A stretch of DNA of 64,000 nt from Wuchereria bancrofti (taxonomy: Eukaryota > Nematoda > Chromadorea > Rhabditida > Onchocercidae), in NCBI GenBank assembly GCA_005281725.1, contig SSBO01000008.1, positions 2,356,001 through 2,420,000 on the forward strand, given 5' to 3'. Made by a program: the position numbers and the translations under genes. Numbering within the stretch: position 1 is the stretch's first letter; each line of letters opens with the position of its first letter. Positions 11,627 to 26,600 of the stretch are shown here, in pieces. Under the pieces are notes generated by a model, which had not been told where the DNA came from, ran no database searches, and worked only from the letters and a program-made list of their open reading frames with translations.

Positions 11627-14600
11627 GTAAGCATTTCTTTTAATGTTTTGTAACAATTATTAATTATCATAATGTTTAGTAACAGTCATCTCTCTTGATT
11701 TTAACAAAAGAACATTTAAAATGCTAAACAAATCATGGAAAACATCTTACAATAATTAACTAATTAAAAAAAATTAAACAATTAAAAAAAAATTACCCTG
11801 AAATCATTAAATAAAAATTTCCAGATAATTAAATTTGGGAAGAGTCATTGTGAGTAATTGCTTGTCAGTATAAGTAATCGTTATAAACGGAAGGGAAATT
11901 TAAAATGACTACCTAATTTACACTCATGTTACTGTTCTGAATTTCGACAAATTAATAAAACTTCCTTTTTTTTTTTCCTCTTATAATTACTTTGATTCCA
12001 AATGTGGATGATGTTGTTTAACTTAAAACATACACTTAACAATCCAATAGCAATTCTCTCTGTCATATGATCATTGTCTGTGTTTCAAGTGATCAGCAAA
12101 AAAATAAAAAATAAAACTAAATGTTAATAAAGCATCAACGAATAGTCCTCTCCTTCTAGTGTTTTCTTATTATCCTATACTGTCACCATTCCCTAACTTC
12201 ACTACCATTCTGAAATCATTTTTTTATCATTTAAAAAACAATTAAAGCTTTCCTTTCTTGGTGACAGCTGTGCAGTCATCAAAATTTGCCACCACCTTCC
12301 TTCATCATTTTCATGACATACAATTGAACTTAAAGCAATAGACACAAACTGTTATTACTGCTCAGCACTATTTTATATAGCTATAATGTCGCAGAGAGAA
12401 AATATATTTCAAAAGATAGTGATGACATTAAATAATGCATTTTTCCTAAGAAAACCAACAATATTATTTGGAAAATTCAATAAATGTTAGTCAACCTAGT
12501 TCGAGGTCATAAATCAATGAATAAATTCAAAAAAAAATCTGGAATCATATTTGTGAAGAGCTGATTATTTATTTATTAACTGTATAATTCATTCAATTAA
12601 ACATACTAATTTTTTATTTCCTAGAAGAATTATTACTTATCATTAATGATGATAAATATACATCATGGATTGCATCCAATTTCAGATGAGCACGATAAAA
12701 TGCAAAAGAAAACATTTACAAAATGGGTCAATTATCATCTTGAAACTGTTAGTTTTTTTCACCATTTTTATTGCTATAACATTTTTGCATTTTTTTCTTT
12801 TTTTTTTTTTTGAATTTGTCGTTTTCATCTTGCAGTAATTTCGCTGTCAAAAGTGTAATACAGTGAGTAAATAGATAATGGAACAGTTTGAAAAAGGTAT
12901 CATTGGGTAAAATCAATTAGCAAAAAAATTTTTTTCCATTGAATAGGGATCAATTGGCACTAAAAATTCTCATAAAAATTCTAGTTATTGATGCTAATTT
13001 TGACCATCCAAATTAAGTTACCTTTTACCAATCATATTATTGATTCCAGAAAAAAAAAAGAAAGTTGAAATTATTGAGAAATGATTTATAAATGTTTAGG
13101 TGCAATTGAAAAATGTTAATCTTAATAAAATTCTCAATTAAAATTTATTGTGAAAAGAAAAATTCACAGTCATTTTTTGGTAGAGAAGTGATTAGCTGTC
13201 ATCTATCAAGTTTGCAAAATAAACCAAATCTTTTTTAGATTCATTCTGACGAAATAAAATATCATTATTTGTTTTGCAATAATTTCGTAATTTCAAAATT
13301 GAATGGGCAGAAATAAGCCATCTATGTGTAGATTACTATGAAATTTGATTTATTATCGGGTATTTTTGTCGCTCTCCGAAATCATTCATCTACTTACATT
13401 TTTCTCTTCATCTTTGCGCCTGTGCGATTATACTTCTAATATATTTCATTGATATTTCATTGGAAAACTTCACTCGTAAATGAACATTTCATCAGTTATA
13501 AATTTATCATTCTTCTGCAACTGTTATGATCCAAATTTGAATGTTCGCTAATTTGTGTCAAAATAAAGAATGGTACAAAAATTCACACTAAAACTTCTCA
13601 AATGATTTTGTTTTTTTATTTCAGTATAACTCTGAGAATATTCTCACGTGTTGGTAGAGTGGAAGAAAAATACTGATATACTGATAGGAAGAAAAGTTTT
13701 GTATAAATTCTCGTAAATTTCGGGAGCAGTTTATTGAATTTTATAAACTTAGTACCGTTCCATTGCTATTCTATTGATATTAACTCTATTTCATTCATCT
13801 TCCAAGAATCCTTTCATTTTTCCTATAAATCAGTTACAGCTTATTTTCGATGCTTTCTTCCCAGAAGTTTGACAGAAAAGTAAATAATTTGTTTGCTCAA
13901 ATAGTTTTCATTGAAGTTTCTTTTGAAATAATAAGCGGTGAACGTGCAGGAGAACCTATTTGATTTTTCAAGTAAACAAACAATCATAGCTGTGATGAGT
14001 GAAACCATAAAGCAATAAATAATGTCACAAGCAAATGATAAATAATGTCACAAGCAAATGACAAATAGTTACATTCTCCAACTTGATATATTTTTACAAA
14101 TTATACTGTGATATGTAAGAATAGGGTAATTTTCTTATCAGTTATCTTGTCTCAATGAAATTTTTCTAATTCGAAGATTTGTTATTGTGATTTATTTGAA
14201 CTTCAATCATAAATGGCTTTCAGCAAAGCCATATTGTCAAGTTCACTTACCTCTGATAATTCCCGCTTATGATAAGGCGTCTGAAATAGTCCATTTGAAA
14301 ATATAGCAAGTGAATTTATTATTTAGAACTAATAACAAAACTTTCATCTAATTATATCTCATTTCATAGCTCAATAATATTTATCATTTCATAATCGTCA
14401 AACTCAACAATGTAATGGAGAAACAAAAGCAAAAATAAACATAGAGAGAGAGGTTACAAAAATTTATACAAAAGTATAAGTAAATATTCAGTGCACTAAC
14501 AAACATTTTGTAAATAAACTTCATCACATAAAAGTACATACTATCAGACACTGAACTATTTTATTTATTCCTTTCCTTGGTGCTCAAACAGATCTTGCTT

Positions 14601-17600
14601 GATAATTTTGTCACATTTAATTCTTCTTTTTACTAGTATCATTTAACAATACGCTGAAGTGAAATGTTCAGATCTATTATTTTGGAGATATAAAATTGTG
14701 TAGTAAAATATGGTTCAAATATGGTAAAGTAAAAATTTTTATTAATTCAAACAATACTCTGAAGTGAAATTCAGATCCATTATTTTGTAAAATTGTGTAG
14801 TAAAATATAGTTCAAATGTGTGGTAAAGTAATTTTTATTAATTCAACTAAGTAATAAAGTAATCTTTTCAGCACAGTTCATCAGAACTGGTGGAAGATCT
14901 ATTTGAGGATCTCAGGGATGGTGTATTATTATGCCATCTTATCGAAGTTCTTACCGGTGAAGCACTAGTATGTTATTATCTCATTAAGTATTTATTTTAT
15001 AGCATATAGAAGGATGAAAAGCTTTTTGATGTAATACTTTCAGCAGATTCTTTCAGGATTTTCTGAAGTAAACAAAAAAAAAAAAATTTTTTTTTTTTTG
15101 ATTTGTTTTATTTAATTAATGAATCTGATGAAAACAGAGTAGAAATAGAAAGTCATAGAAATCAAAAATTTATGGCGTGGTCAAGCTAGCCTTTTTTTTT
15201 TTTTTGTTCACTATTTAATAATAAATGTAAAATTGAAAAGAAGTAAAGTTGAAAATGAATTTGAAATTTCAAATAGTATTCTTTTTTTTTTTTTTTGAAT
15301 TTTTAAAATCCAGCTGACTTTACAATACATTAAATTGATAATATATGATCTTTTTTGCATTAATCAATTTCAATGAAATTTCAAAATTTCCAGCCAGTTA
15401 ATAAGGCAAGAGAATCAAAACGGGTACACCATATCAGCAATTTAACAACAGCGTTAGCAACTTTGCGACGTCGCGGTCTTGATTTGGTAAACAATAATCC
15501 AGCAGATATAGCCAATGGAAATCCTCGAATAATTTGTGGACTCATTTGGCAAATAATTCTTCATTTTCAGGTATAAAATTGCTTAATTTTATCAAATTTT
15601 CTCAAACAATATTCTCTTTGTTAAGTGTTTTTCAAATCAAATTTAAAAATAGTGATTATATCTTTACTAGTCTTTTTTTACATTCTTACAGATCGAGAGT
15701 AATGTCCAGTTGTTAAAAGAATGGGGATTTGAGCTAGAATTAGCCAATAGCCCATCAACGTCTAGAATTGGCAACGGTAATAGCCCCGTTATCAAATCAC
15801 CACATCAGTTACGTATTGGACGTCTAAAAGCACCTGTTGATCGTGTAGTGTTACGTTGGGTAAATGCACAACTTGCAAGGTAATTTAAATGTTGATTGAT
15901 TTACTCAATATTGTTCATACATTTTAAAGAAAATAAGTGTACTAAATTGGTTTAAAATAATTTGCAGTCTTCATGATTAGAAATATTTTGAACAAAGAAA
16001 TAACAAAAGATAAATGATTATACAGAAAGTGCTCGAGAATGAGATATTTAGAAAAAAAAGATGATAAAATCAATTAAACGAATTCGGAAATATGATACAG
16101 AAAAAAGGAAATAACTCTAAGAAGTTATATTGAAAGTTAATGAAACACAATTTTTACGTATCTTTTAGACCTTATAACATAAATTTGACTGATATGGATA
16201 AAAGTTGGCGTGATGGAATTGCTTTCAATGCATTGATACATCGTATAAAACCTGAGTTGGTAGATATGGGTATCGTGTATCGAAACAATCCAAAAACGAA
16301 TCTTCAACAGGTAGATAAAATTTACTCAATGAATTTGGGAAGTTTAATTTGAGAATGCACTTAAATTTTCTGAGAAAAAAAAGATAATTATTTCATTTCT
16401 AATTCTACAGATTCATATTAAATTTTTATATCATTACATGCTTTTACTTATATATAGTCTATCTCCTGCTGTTTATAGATGTGATATGTAAATTATGAAA
16501 TTTCAGGCGTTTCAACTAGCAAAGGATCATCTACAAATACGACCATTACTAGATGTGGAAGATATGTTATATGACAAATCAGATAAACGATCTGTGATTA
16601 CTTACGTATCACAGTTCATTCGTACCATAAAACATTTGCGACCGATTGCTACATGTCAAATGATTGATGACCATTCATTGATTTCCTGGATGGAAGATAC
16701 TTTGAGCATCTTAAGATCATCTGTTGATGCACCACTTTATGATCAATATCAGGTAACTGTGGAAATTTACTTTAACAAACCATTACCATGAAATATAACC
16801 ATTACTATTTGCCCAATAATTTATAACTATAAATTAACTTTTTTGAATAAAGATACCTTTAGCATCTTAAGGTCTTTTATTAATGTTATTGAAGTAAATA
16901 TACACTAATAAGCATTTCTTTTAAATGACACTATATTGTTAACAATAATCCTGTTTATCTATATATCCCTTCAGGTCTTCAGCAATTTTTTAATTTCTAA
17001 TTCTTTTTTTTTTCGGTATTTTCCTTATTGATTTTTCAGTTTCAAATCCATTTAAAACAACTGTAATAGCTATAACGTAAATGTCTAGCTACTAGAAACT
17101 ATTTATATGACTGTCATTTAATTTTCTACATTTTTCACTGTTTATTCTTAAAATATAACCCTTCCCTTAAATATAACTTAGCATTTCGTATAAAGTAATA
17201 TACCGAATTTGCTAGCAAAATCTAGTTAAATCTAGCAATTATGACATTCTGGTTAAGCTATATTATATATGTATATAACCAAGACTAAGATTTTATTTGT
17301 TAAACTTATCTCAAATTGCATATATACTGCAGACATATCTATCATTGCGAAAACAATATTTTGAGCATCGCAATGCATATTATTCACTTCGCGAATATGC
17401 CACTAAATTACCGGAAGGTGAATGGAATCAAATTGAAGCCAGGTAAAGCTTACATCTCCTATAGCTTGTATAGAAATTAAGAGGATCTATTAAATATCAT
17501 TTAACAACAGTTCAAGAGCATGGAAGAAAGGTTGGCTTCAAAAAATTGATACATTTATCTTTTTAATGATGCCTTCTCAGGTAGATCCTAATCCAAGAGA

Positions 17601-20600
17601 TATGAGTATTGCATGGCATTGTCTAGAATTGCATCGAGGTTTCACTAAATTAACAGAAATATCTTGAAGTTCGGGCGGTAGTGGCAGAAAAGACATTCAT
17701 GTATACTATGCATATTCTTCTGTACTGTATAAAGTATATATTTTAGAAATTCCTATTACTCTATTTTAAGCTACTTTGCTTTTCTTTTTATTGATAAAAT
17801 TAGCATAATAACGATTGATCTTGAAAATATGATGGTGAATGGAAGGAAAAGTTAAGTAGAAATAATATCGTTGCTCCTTTCGATGTTTATTTTATGAGTA
17901 TGCCGTAGATCATGCTTTTTGATATTAGCTGAGGTATTATGTTGATATTAGCTAGCTAAGCTGTTAAAAACTTATTTTCACATACTTGAAACTTCAGTAC
18001 ATCAAAAAATCGAATTTAGTAGGAGGTTTAACAATTTAATCTTCTGTAAAGATAGAATATACTCTATATAGTAAGTGAAGTAAACAATAAAGCATAAACT
18101 AATAAACTCTAAAATGAACAAAGTTTAAACAAAAACAATTTTGCTTACCGAAACAATTGTCAAGAAGAGAGAGTGCTTTAATGCTTTATTTTAATGAGAA
18201 TTAAGAGTTGTAAATAAAGTGTTCTTTGAATAGGATTTTGTGTACATGACAACAGTAAGTAGAGACATTCGAACTTAATTTTGCTGATTATTTATACACT
18301 CAGTAGTTTGATGGCTTATTTAAGTCATACGCCATTTGTTCCTTTAAAGTTTCTGTTTAAGCATAGCAAAAATTCATTTTTTAAAAATTTTCCTTGAAAA
18401 TAATCAGTTTTTTATTCCATCAGAAATACATGCCTGAAACCAACTATTAAACTCAAACATGAACACACACATATATATTTTCTTTTTCTTTTGTCTACTG
18501 CTTGAGGAAAAAAAAAAGCAATAAAAATTATTTTGGTGATAGGCTAAAATGAATTCGCATTTCTAAAATATCTTGTGAATTGCAATTTTTTAGCAAAAAA
18601 AGAAAAAAAAGCTTAGATGAAGAAGAAACTAAATTGAAATTCGTAGTTGGTAAATGTAAAATAATCGTAGTTGGTAAATGTAGAGAGATAAGGCGACAAT
18701 TACCTGATATATTTTTTGTGTTCCAAATCGAAAATGTTCTACTTAATCAGACCATACCTTCATTCTATTCATCCAATATAAATAACAGATTTTTTTATGA
18801 GTGCGATATCTAGCTGAAAAATACTTACTCCAAAGTCTAATATAACTTCTACTATTCTTAATCACAATTCAAAGTTACACAATTTTGGTTTTAATACAAA
18901 AATTTTCAAAGTGTTATTTGCAGTTGGAAAAGGATCGGAGACCTTTTGGAAGACTGGAGTCATAGCTTGGAATGTGAATTACCAGAAAAATTATCTGAAT
19001 TGGCACAATGGTTGTGTACTGCAGAACAAATGATACAAAATCCGGTGGATATACGAGTGGATGATGTACAATTATCACTATTTAATATCAATGAGTCAAT
19101 CAATCATCATAAGGTTTATACGTTCAATATTGATAACTGCTTTTTTGTACACATGAATTGCCTAATGGAGAAGTGGATAGTTTCGAAATTTTGTTAATAT
19201 TACCTGAGGATGAACAACATATAGATGATATTCATACCTAAATAATAAAAAATGTCTTTAAATGACTTTTTGAGACATTTACGCTTATCGTTTCATTCTA
19301 TGCTTGTATTAGGAATTCTTTTTTTTTTTGTATTACAGATTCATTTCTCGGAATTTCCTTACCGATCGGAACAATTTCAAACTATTTACCTTAACGGAAA
19401 GGTAGACGAACGTGAAATTGCCATGGAGTTGTTAGAACCATTGAAGATTAGATTCGATGCTCTAGCAATTGCAGCTCCACGTCATTTGCAATATCTTCAT
19501 CGAGTGCAAGCACATTATCAACTTCTTTCTAACGCGGAAGCGCTGAATCAAAAGATGGAACGATGGAAATCCAGTGATTCAGTTGCTGCTATTCAAAAAT
19601 CTTTGAAAGAATATAAGGTAATTTGAGTTTCTGTATATTGTAGCAGTTTCCTTTTTTTCTCGAAAATTTTGCTTAGTTTTCTGTTTTATTTGAAGCTTTT
19701 AACAAATATTTTTATGTAAAATATTTGTTCATGTAAAGCAAGCCTAATTATATTGTTTCGAAATTTTAGATGGAAGCGGATAGCGCTCCAGCGAAAAAAT
19801 TCAAACGACTTCTTGCGCATCTAAAGGAAGTTTACAGTGAAGGTATGCATCACTTTTTTTTTTTGTCCTATTTTCTAAATAGGTAAATTAAGTAGAAAAA
19901 GTTCCAATCATTGCAAATAGTCAATGTTTCCGTTCTTAGAACGACTATCTTCTTTTGACGTTTTCTTTGCGCTAATGATTGCTGTCATTTTCTGTGTTTC
20001 ATAAACATTTGTAATTATTTTCGTCTTAAAATATATGTAGAAAAAGTAAATGATCCTTATAAATTCTATTTGTATCAATTATTATAGCTACTTGATACAA
20101 TTCTAAATTACAGAAGCATTGAAAATAGATTTTAAATACATCTTCAGGAAAGGCTGGAATTAGTGAGTGAAGTTTTTGAGCAAGAAATACTTCCGAAATT
20201 TGCAAAATTTTTGATTTATCACTTTTACTTCATGGTCAAAGCTATTTTTCTGCAATTTCAGCTCCCGTAGAAGAAGCTCATTGCGTTAACAAGCAGTGCG
20301 GAAATGCATCATTGGAAACGGTGGAAAAATTCCAGCAGTTGAAACCATATCTGGATGAACTTTTGAAATTTTGGCGTGAATTTGAAAATACTGCAGCTAA
20401 AGTATAACAACAAGAATTGTTTAATTTTTGGAAATTCAATTTAAAGCCTAGAAATAGAATTCTAAATTCAAAAAAGGATTTGATTTTCGGATTTGCATCT
20501 GATTTCAAATTTTTTTTCCAGATTGAAGACAGAATTACGCGTTCAGAGCACGAGAAGCGCAATCTGATTGACGAAGATGATAAAGAATTGTTGCGACATT

Positions 20601-23600
20601 GCGAGAAGATTCGCGATGATGTCGCAAGATTTGGAAATGATCAAATACAGCAAGTTGTTAACAATCGTCTTTCTGAACTGAGAAAGCGTATCAGTGCCAT
20701 AAAACGAGTATGTTTTTTAATATTTTATGAATTTTGCAACATACTTGAAATTGTTATACAGAACAAAGTTGGTTATTTGTCCCCTCGACACTGATAGTTT
20801 GTGAATCTTTTTAAAATTCAATTTAAAATCACAAAAATCTGATTTACTGGACATGCAAGTCGGGATGGGGAATAAGGATTTAGGTAAATTTAAACTCAAT
20901 AATTATGGTTTTTCATGTTTTTTCATATTTTATTGCCCTCTTTGTTTCTTCATTCATACAAGTTTCGGTACTTTACTATGATATTGCAGAAAGTTCCAAC
21001 AAAAGTAATATTACATTTGCAAGGAAATGCAGCACCGGAAAAAGCATTCCGAACTAAGGTTACAGTACCAACTTGTGAAAATATTGCTACTACAACATTA
21101 AATACACAAAGCCCCGGAAATAGTCGACTTCAGGAATGGCTTATTATGGCTCATCAACAAATGTCTACTGTTGTCACCGACTTGAATAGTCTAGAAAAAG
21201 CAATTAGTCAAGTGACAGTTAGTACTTTTGGATATTGATGTAACGATCTTTGTATAAATGAAATTGATATAATTCAGTTGGTTTCAACTTAGAAACTCGT
21301 GAAGTTATGTTACGCCATATGCAAGTTCCATGGCACACGTGTCAACTTCATATTGCTTATAGTTGATATTAGGGATATACAAATATTTTTTTTATTTATT
21401 TTTTGTTTTTCTCATCGTTTTCATGTCTTCATGTAGAACTGTCTTCGTGAAGTGCAAGGAGTGGAAAATGAACGAATGGCATTGTTAAAGACGCGTGTTG
21501 CAAACGATGAACAAAGTATAGGCGAATATCGCAAACTGCGTTCCGATTTGCAAGCTTTGTTGCAACATATGAAAAATGTTCAACCTCTGTTTTTATCATT
21601 TGAAAAAAATTATGATAGTGTTCTAAATTGGCCAAATAACCAAGTAGGAATTTGTTTTTGCTTAGATTCATTATATATTTTTTGTCATATTTCATGAATG
21701 AAATTTTGTTTTTATCGTAAAAATTGATTGAAAATGTGCTTGTATTTAACATATTTTTAATTCTTATTGTAAATGATTGAGTAATTTGTGATTTTTCTTC
21801 CTCACTGTTTCATTTTTCAGCCAGTTTTTTTTTTTTTTCATAATCTTATGATTTTATAGGACAATGAAAAGGAAAATGAAGAAAGCGAGAAATCTGATAT
21901 GATTAATCATATGGCATTCTTACTAGAAACTTTGTCACGAAATGAATATAAAGAATGGATTAATTGTGACTTCTTGCAACAACGTCTCGATGAATTAATA
22001 CACAGAACAAAGGTTCAGTAATTTTATCACATTTTATCGTACTGTAACAGATTATATTGAGAAATTTGAAGTAGATAATGTTAGCTTGGCATACATATGT
22101 TCTAACCGGATCAGAAAATTAACTGTACTAGTCAGAAATTTCCAGAAAATTAACTGACATCTTATATTGCTCAATTTGAGTAATAATTAGAAATTACACA
22201 TATATTTGTGGGTTCCTATTTTTAATTCATTTATAAGCTTTAATGTCAATAAATTATAAGGTTCATGGTTGGAGTAGGCTTAAATTCCTTGCTTTTATAA
22301 GTGCGCAAGAAATCCTTGGAATATGACATTTTTTGAGAGGATTGAAAGGACGACGCATCTTTTGGCTTCGATAATATTTTATTAAATTAGTTTTGTTGAA
22401 GACTGGATGATTAATAACTGAAGCAAAGAATCAAAAAAAAAAACAAAGTAGCAACAGGATACTTTCATTTCCGAGTTTTCCCCATATTTTCGATTTCTAC
22501 TTTTGCAGGAAAGAAAGGAGAAACTTGAAGAAACAACAGAGTCACCCATAATTGCGGTGAGTTTTCGTCACGAATTTTATTTTTCCAATTTCGAAATTGC
22601 TTTGTTGTTTTCCAAATTAATTCCATTTTGCCTGAATCCAATTTAAATAAAATTTGAAAAATTCACGATAGAATGAATTAATGGTAGTTTTATGCAAGAT
22701 TTGTAAATATAAGTTCCAAAGATGTATGTTTACATAGAACATTTTCAAAATCTTGGTTCTAACTACTTGTCTCTGTATATAAGTGTTTTTGGAAATTTTT
22801 TTAAGGTAACTGAATTTGACTGTTGTTTTAAGTGATAATTAAGGATGGTTAAAGGAGTAAGTGAAACTTTTCAATTTCTGTAAAAATCTGCATTGAAAGA
22901 TTTTCAAAAAAAAAATTTCATTAAGATATTTTTTTAAAAAAGTGGTGTTAGCAGTAATTTTCAAGATGAAAAAATCCTAGCAGATAAAGGGAATTTGTTC
23001 ATTTTTACATATTGCTTCCTTGAGTAAATAATGTAGAAATATGTATGTATGCATCGAAACAGTCATTTCTCGATGTAATTTATTAGTTACAATGATATAT
23101 GAATAATCCTTTTGGATTTTCGTTTTCTCACCATTGCTGCTGTCCCCTATTCTTCAACATGATCAATTTCAATTTTCTTCATTGGATGGCAAAGTATGAA
23201 CAATTAGAGACTTTCATCCATTTTCTTTCCACTTGTCTTTTCTTTAACTTATCCCAGAGCTGTTTCAGGAATTTATATTTTGTAGCTTATTGGAAAATAA
23301 AATAAGAAGGAAAAAAGTAAAAAAGAAAAAATAGAAGAGTTTTATAATTTCTGTGAGATAAAAGTTATTTTTAACAATGGGGAACACTCAAGAAGAATCC
23401 TGTATGTTACAAAATGATATCAGAGCAGATACATTTCCAAAGAGATATTTTCTCTGTAGCGACAGTTTTATCTTACTCTTGAAACTTAACTTGGTCAGCT
23501 TAAAGTGAAATGTTTTTTTTGCAGTTAGTTTTAGATTTGATTTACACACCTGTTTTTTTTTTTTGCATATACGTAAAATGTTCCAAAAAACTTGAGTGTT

Positions 23601-26600
23601 ATTTTATGAAATGTTCTGAGAACGTTTTGTTTGAAGTTTTCTGTAATTTATAGTTGCCTGCCTAGTTAAATCAGCTGCTTTTTTTTACAGTCAGCTGTTG
23701 AGGTCGTTTTTAGGCAATTAAATTCTCTTTCATCCGAAATTTTCTATTTTATCCCTTCTATATGCAGCATACACTGTGTTTTTTTTTTTCTGGAATAAAA
23801 TGACGTTATGAAATTTTTGCTTCAAAAAAAAAAAAATCAAGAATCCTCTTAATTTCTGGTTTGAAAAAAAAAAGTAAAATTCGATTTTCAGACCGGAATA
23901 GCAGAGGCATTGGCTAAAAAGAAGAAACTTCTGGAACAGTCTGTAGAAAACTGGGCAGATATTAAAATTTTGGTCGACAATGTCACTGAAATCGATACTC
24001 ATTTGGAAAACATTTCCTCTGCATCCAGTAGTACTTCTATGCCTGTATCTGATGAATTCAATATTGAGAAAGAAAGACTTCAGAAGGAATGGCATCAGAA
24101 AACAGAAGCTATTGGCCAATTGCAAATGATTCATGATGCAATTGAGGCGCTTCGAAGCAAGCTAACCGGAAATCCAAAATTATCGGAATTGATATTCTTG
24201 AATGCGGAAATAGATAGTCTAAATCAGCAGTGTATTAATATAGTTGATATCAGCGTCATAAACCTTCGAAATCGTTATCTGAAGGAAATTGAGGAGGAAC
24301 TTCGTACAGCCATCACAGAATCATTCTCAAGGGCGGAGCAGCGAATCACCGAGTTGTCGGTGGTTGGCGAGACAGATGTACAGCTTGCTGTTGACATTCT
24401 TCAGGTCTGTTATGTTTTTCTAATTTGTGTGATGTGTATGTGTGTATGTGTTTGTGATGGATATTTGTGTATGTGTGTGCTGTTGATCTTTCATAACGTT
24501 CTTTTTTTTTTTTTTAAACAAAATATTATCAAGTAACTGCTTTTCAACCTATGAAGAACAAACGAAATCAACAAACCGATATCACATTGTTGAGGCTAGA
24601 TAGTAATCCATGCAGAGAGACTCATACATTCTTGAAGCTTCAAGAAAATCGAAATGTTCTCCCCACGTGTTAGTCGATTGATGATTCAATCATTGTGTAA
24701 GTGGAGATTAGGTAAATGTAAATGAATTAGATTTAAGTTATTGAGAAATTGAAGTGAATAAATGAAAAACAAATTAAATTATTGAATTTTAAAACATCGT
24801 CACCTGTTTTATGATATTTTTAATGGACTTGATCTTCGAATTTCAGTATAGTTCTCATTACTACTAGCTCATTTTCAGTTGTATATTATAATAAAAATTT
24901 TTTAAGAATTAACGGAATTGTTAAACAATTATTTCATCGTATGTACTATTTGATGTCATCATTATTGACCTTTACTTCTTATTAATTTATTGTCCACATT
25001 TTTATCGTTTATATACTTAGTTTTTAGTAGTAATTTCTTATTTTCAAAATTAAAAAAAAAAATTAAGGTACATATTTAGTTTGCTGTAGAAAATGATTCA
25101 TCATAAACTCTAGCAATGAAGTTTTTGGATAACTGTTTTCAGTAGGAAATTGAATAAAGTATTGTTTAAAAATTACTATGAAAACTTCACATTGGTTATC
25201 GACAAAATACTAAGGGAAAAATGCAACTTATATATCTTTATTTCTTTTTCCAGGAAATGTGATAAATATTGGGAGCAGCGATTTCTTGCTAGAGAAATAG
25301 TTATTCTAAATTTATGAGTCTGGCATTACTTAGTTTTCGATTTGTTCTTCAATAATATAATTTTTGTAGAAAGCTAAGATAATTTTACTAGGTTACTATT
25401 GCAACCCACGTTACATGAGTGTATATTTAGCCATCATCTAGCTGAATTCAAAAAAAAAAAAGAGTCTTTTATGGTTTAGCGTGTATAATATTTATTGAAA
25501 TTTCCCAGTCCTTTAAAGCAACATTAGCAATTCTGCAGCCTATTCATCCCTGTTACTCTTCAATTGCATCCAATAATGGGTCGTATTTTTATTTAGTCTC
25601 TTCCACCTTATTATTCTTTTGCTTTTGCAGCAGAATGCACATTTTCGATTGCTTCCATAAATTTTTTTTGTTTTTGTTTTTTTTTTTTTTCAATTTGAAC
25701 TATTATTTTACTAGATTTTAAAGAGAGAGAGAGAGAGATATGTTTTATTCGAATTTGGAGATGCAACATATGCATTCCAAAGGATGATGATGATGTTAAG
25801 GTACACCTAAATTTCCTCAAATTTTGAGCATTAAGGAATTTCGAGTAAGTATGCTAGAGAAAAGTTCACACAATTATTGAAAAAATCCAGAACGAAAAAA
25901 CTACCTGAGTCATTTGTAAGATGACACTGTTTTGACTTCAGCTAATTGAACTCTGCTGTCTAAATATTTTCTGCCATAAATAAAGAACCAGTAGCATTTT
26001 GATTTTTGAACTTCTAACTTTTGATTTTTGAACTTCTAACTCTAATTTGAATTGTATCATTTGCAACGAACTTATAAGAGTGATGATTTGAAAGTAGAAA
26101 AGTTCATAATTCAAACATAAGAATTGTTGTGTGTAGATGAAGTGAAGGAAGGGAGTTAGTGTTTTCGAAATTCAAAATTCTACTATAAGTTGTAAGAGAA
26201 TTTATGCTACAAATATTAGAACTCTTGAATTGGATTGTTCAATTCTTTCATCTTATCGATTACTTCCGAGTGATTTCAAGTCTGATTTCTTGTTTCAAGT
26301 TTGCAAACTAAGAATTTACGCTTATTAATGAAATTAACATTTTTAAGTTTCAAAAATTAATTGGGTAAGCTTTATATTTTAACTTTCAATTCTGAATTTA
26401 TTCGTAATATTTGTAGTAAAATTCATCAAATTATTATGTTTGACTTTAGTTTTGACTATTCGAAACTAAATTTTTTTTGAATTAATTACCGTATTTGCGA
26501 ACATTAAGCAGGACGAAATTATTTCTCCAAAAAATTACTGACTCATTTTCCTTCATTTCATTTAGAATTAAATTCAGGCGTAGTTTTAGAGGAGATATTT

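Noticed and set aside
18594..18642. Candidate exon (SKKRKKSLDEEETKLKF) between rod exons 17511-17700 and 18924-19113
   Set aside because: Its open frame needs an entry phase that the upstream exon does not supply; in the available phase it stops. The frameshift explanation closes the gap without it.
23730..24134. 134-codon minus-strand open frame opposite rod exon 23892-24404
   Set aside because: Antisense shadow of a well-supported exon with correct splice sites and phase.
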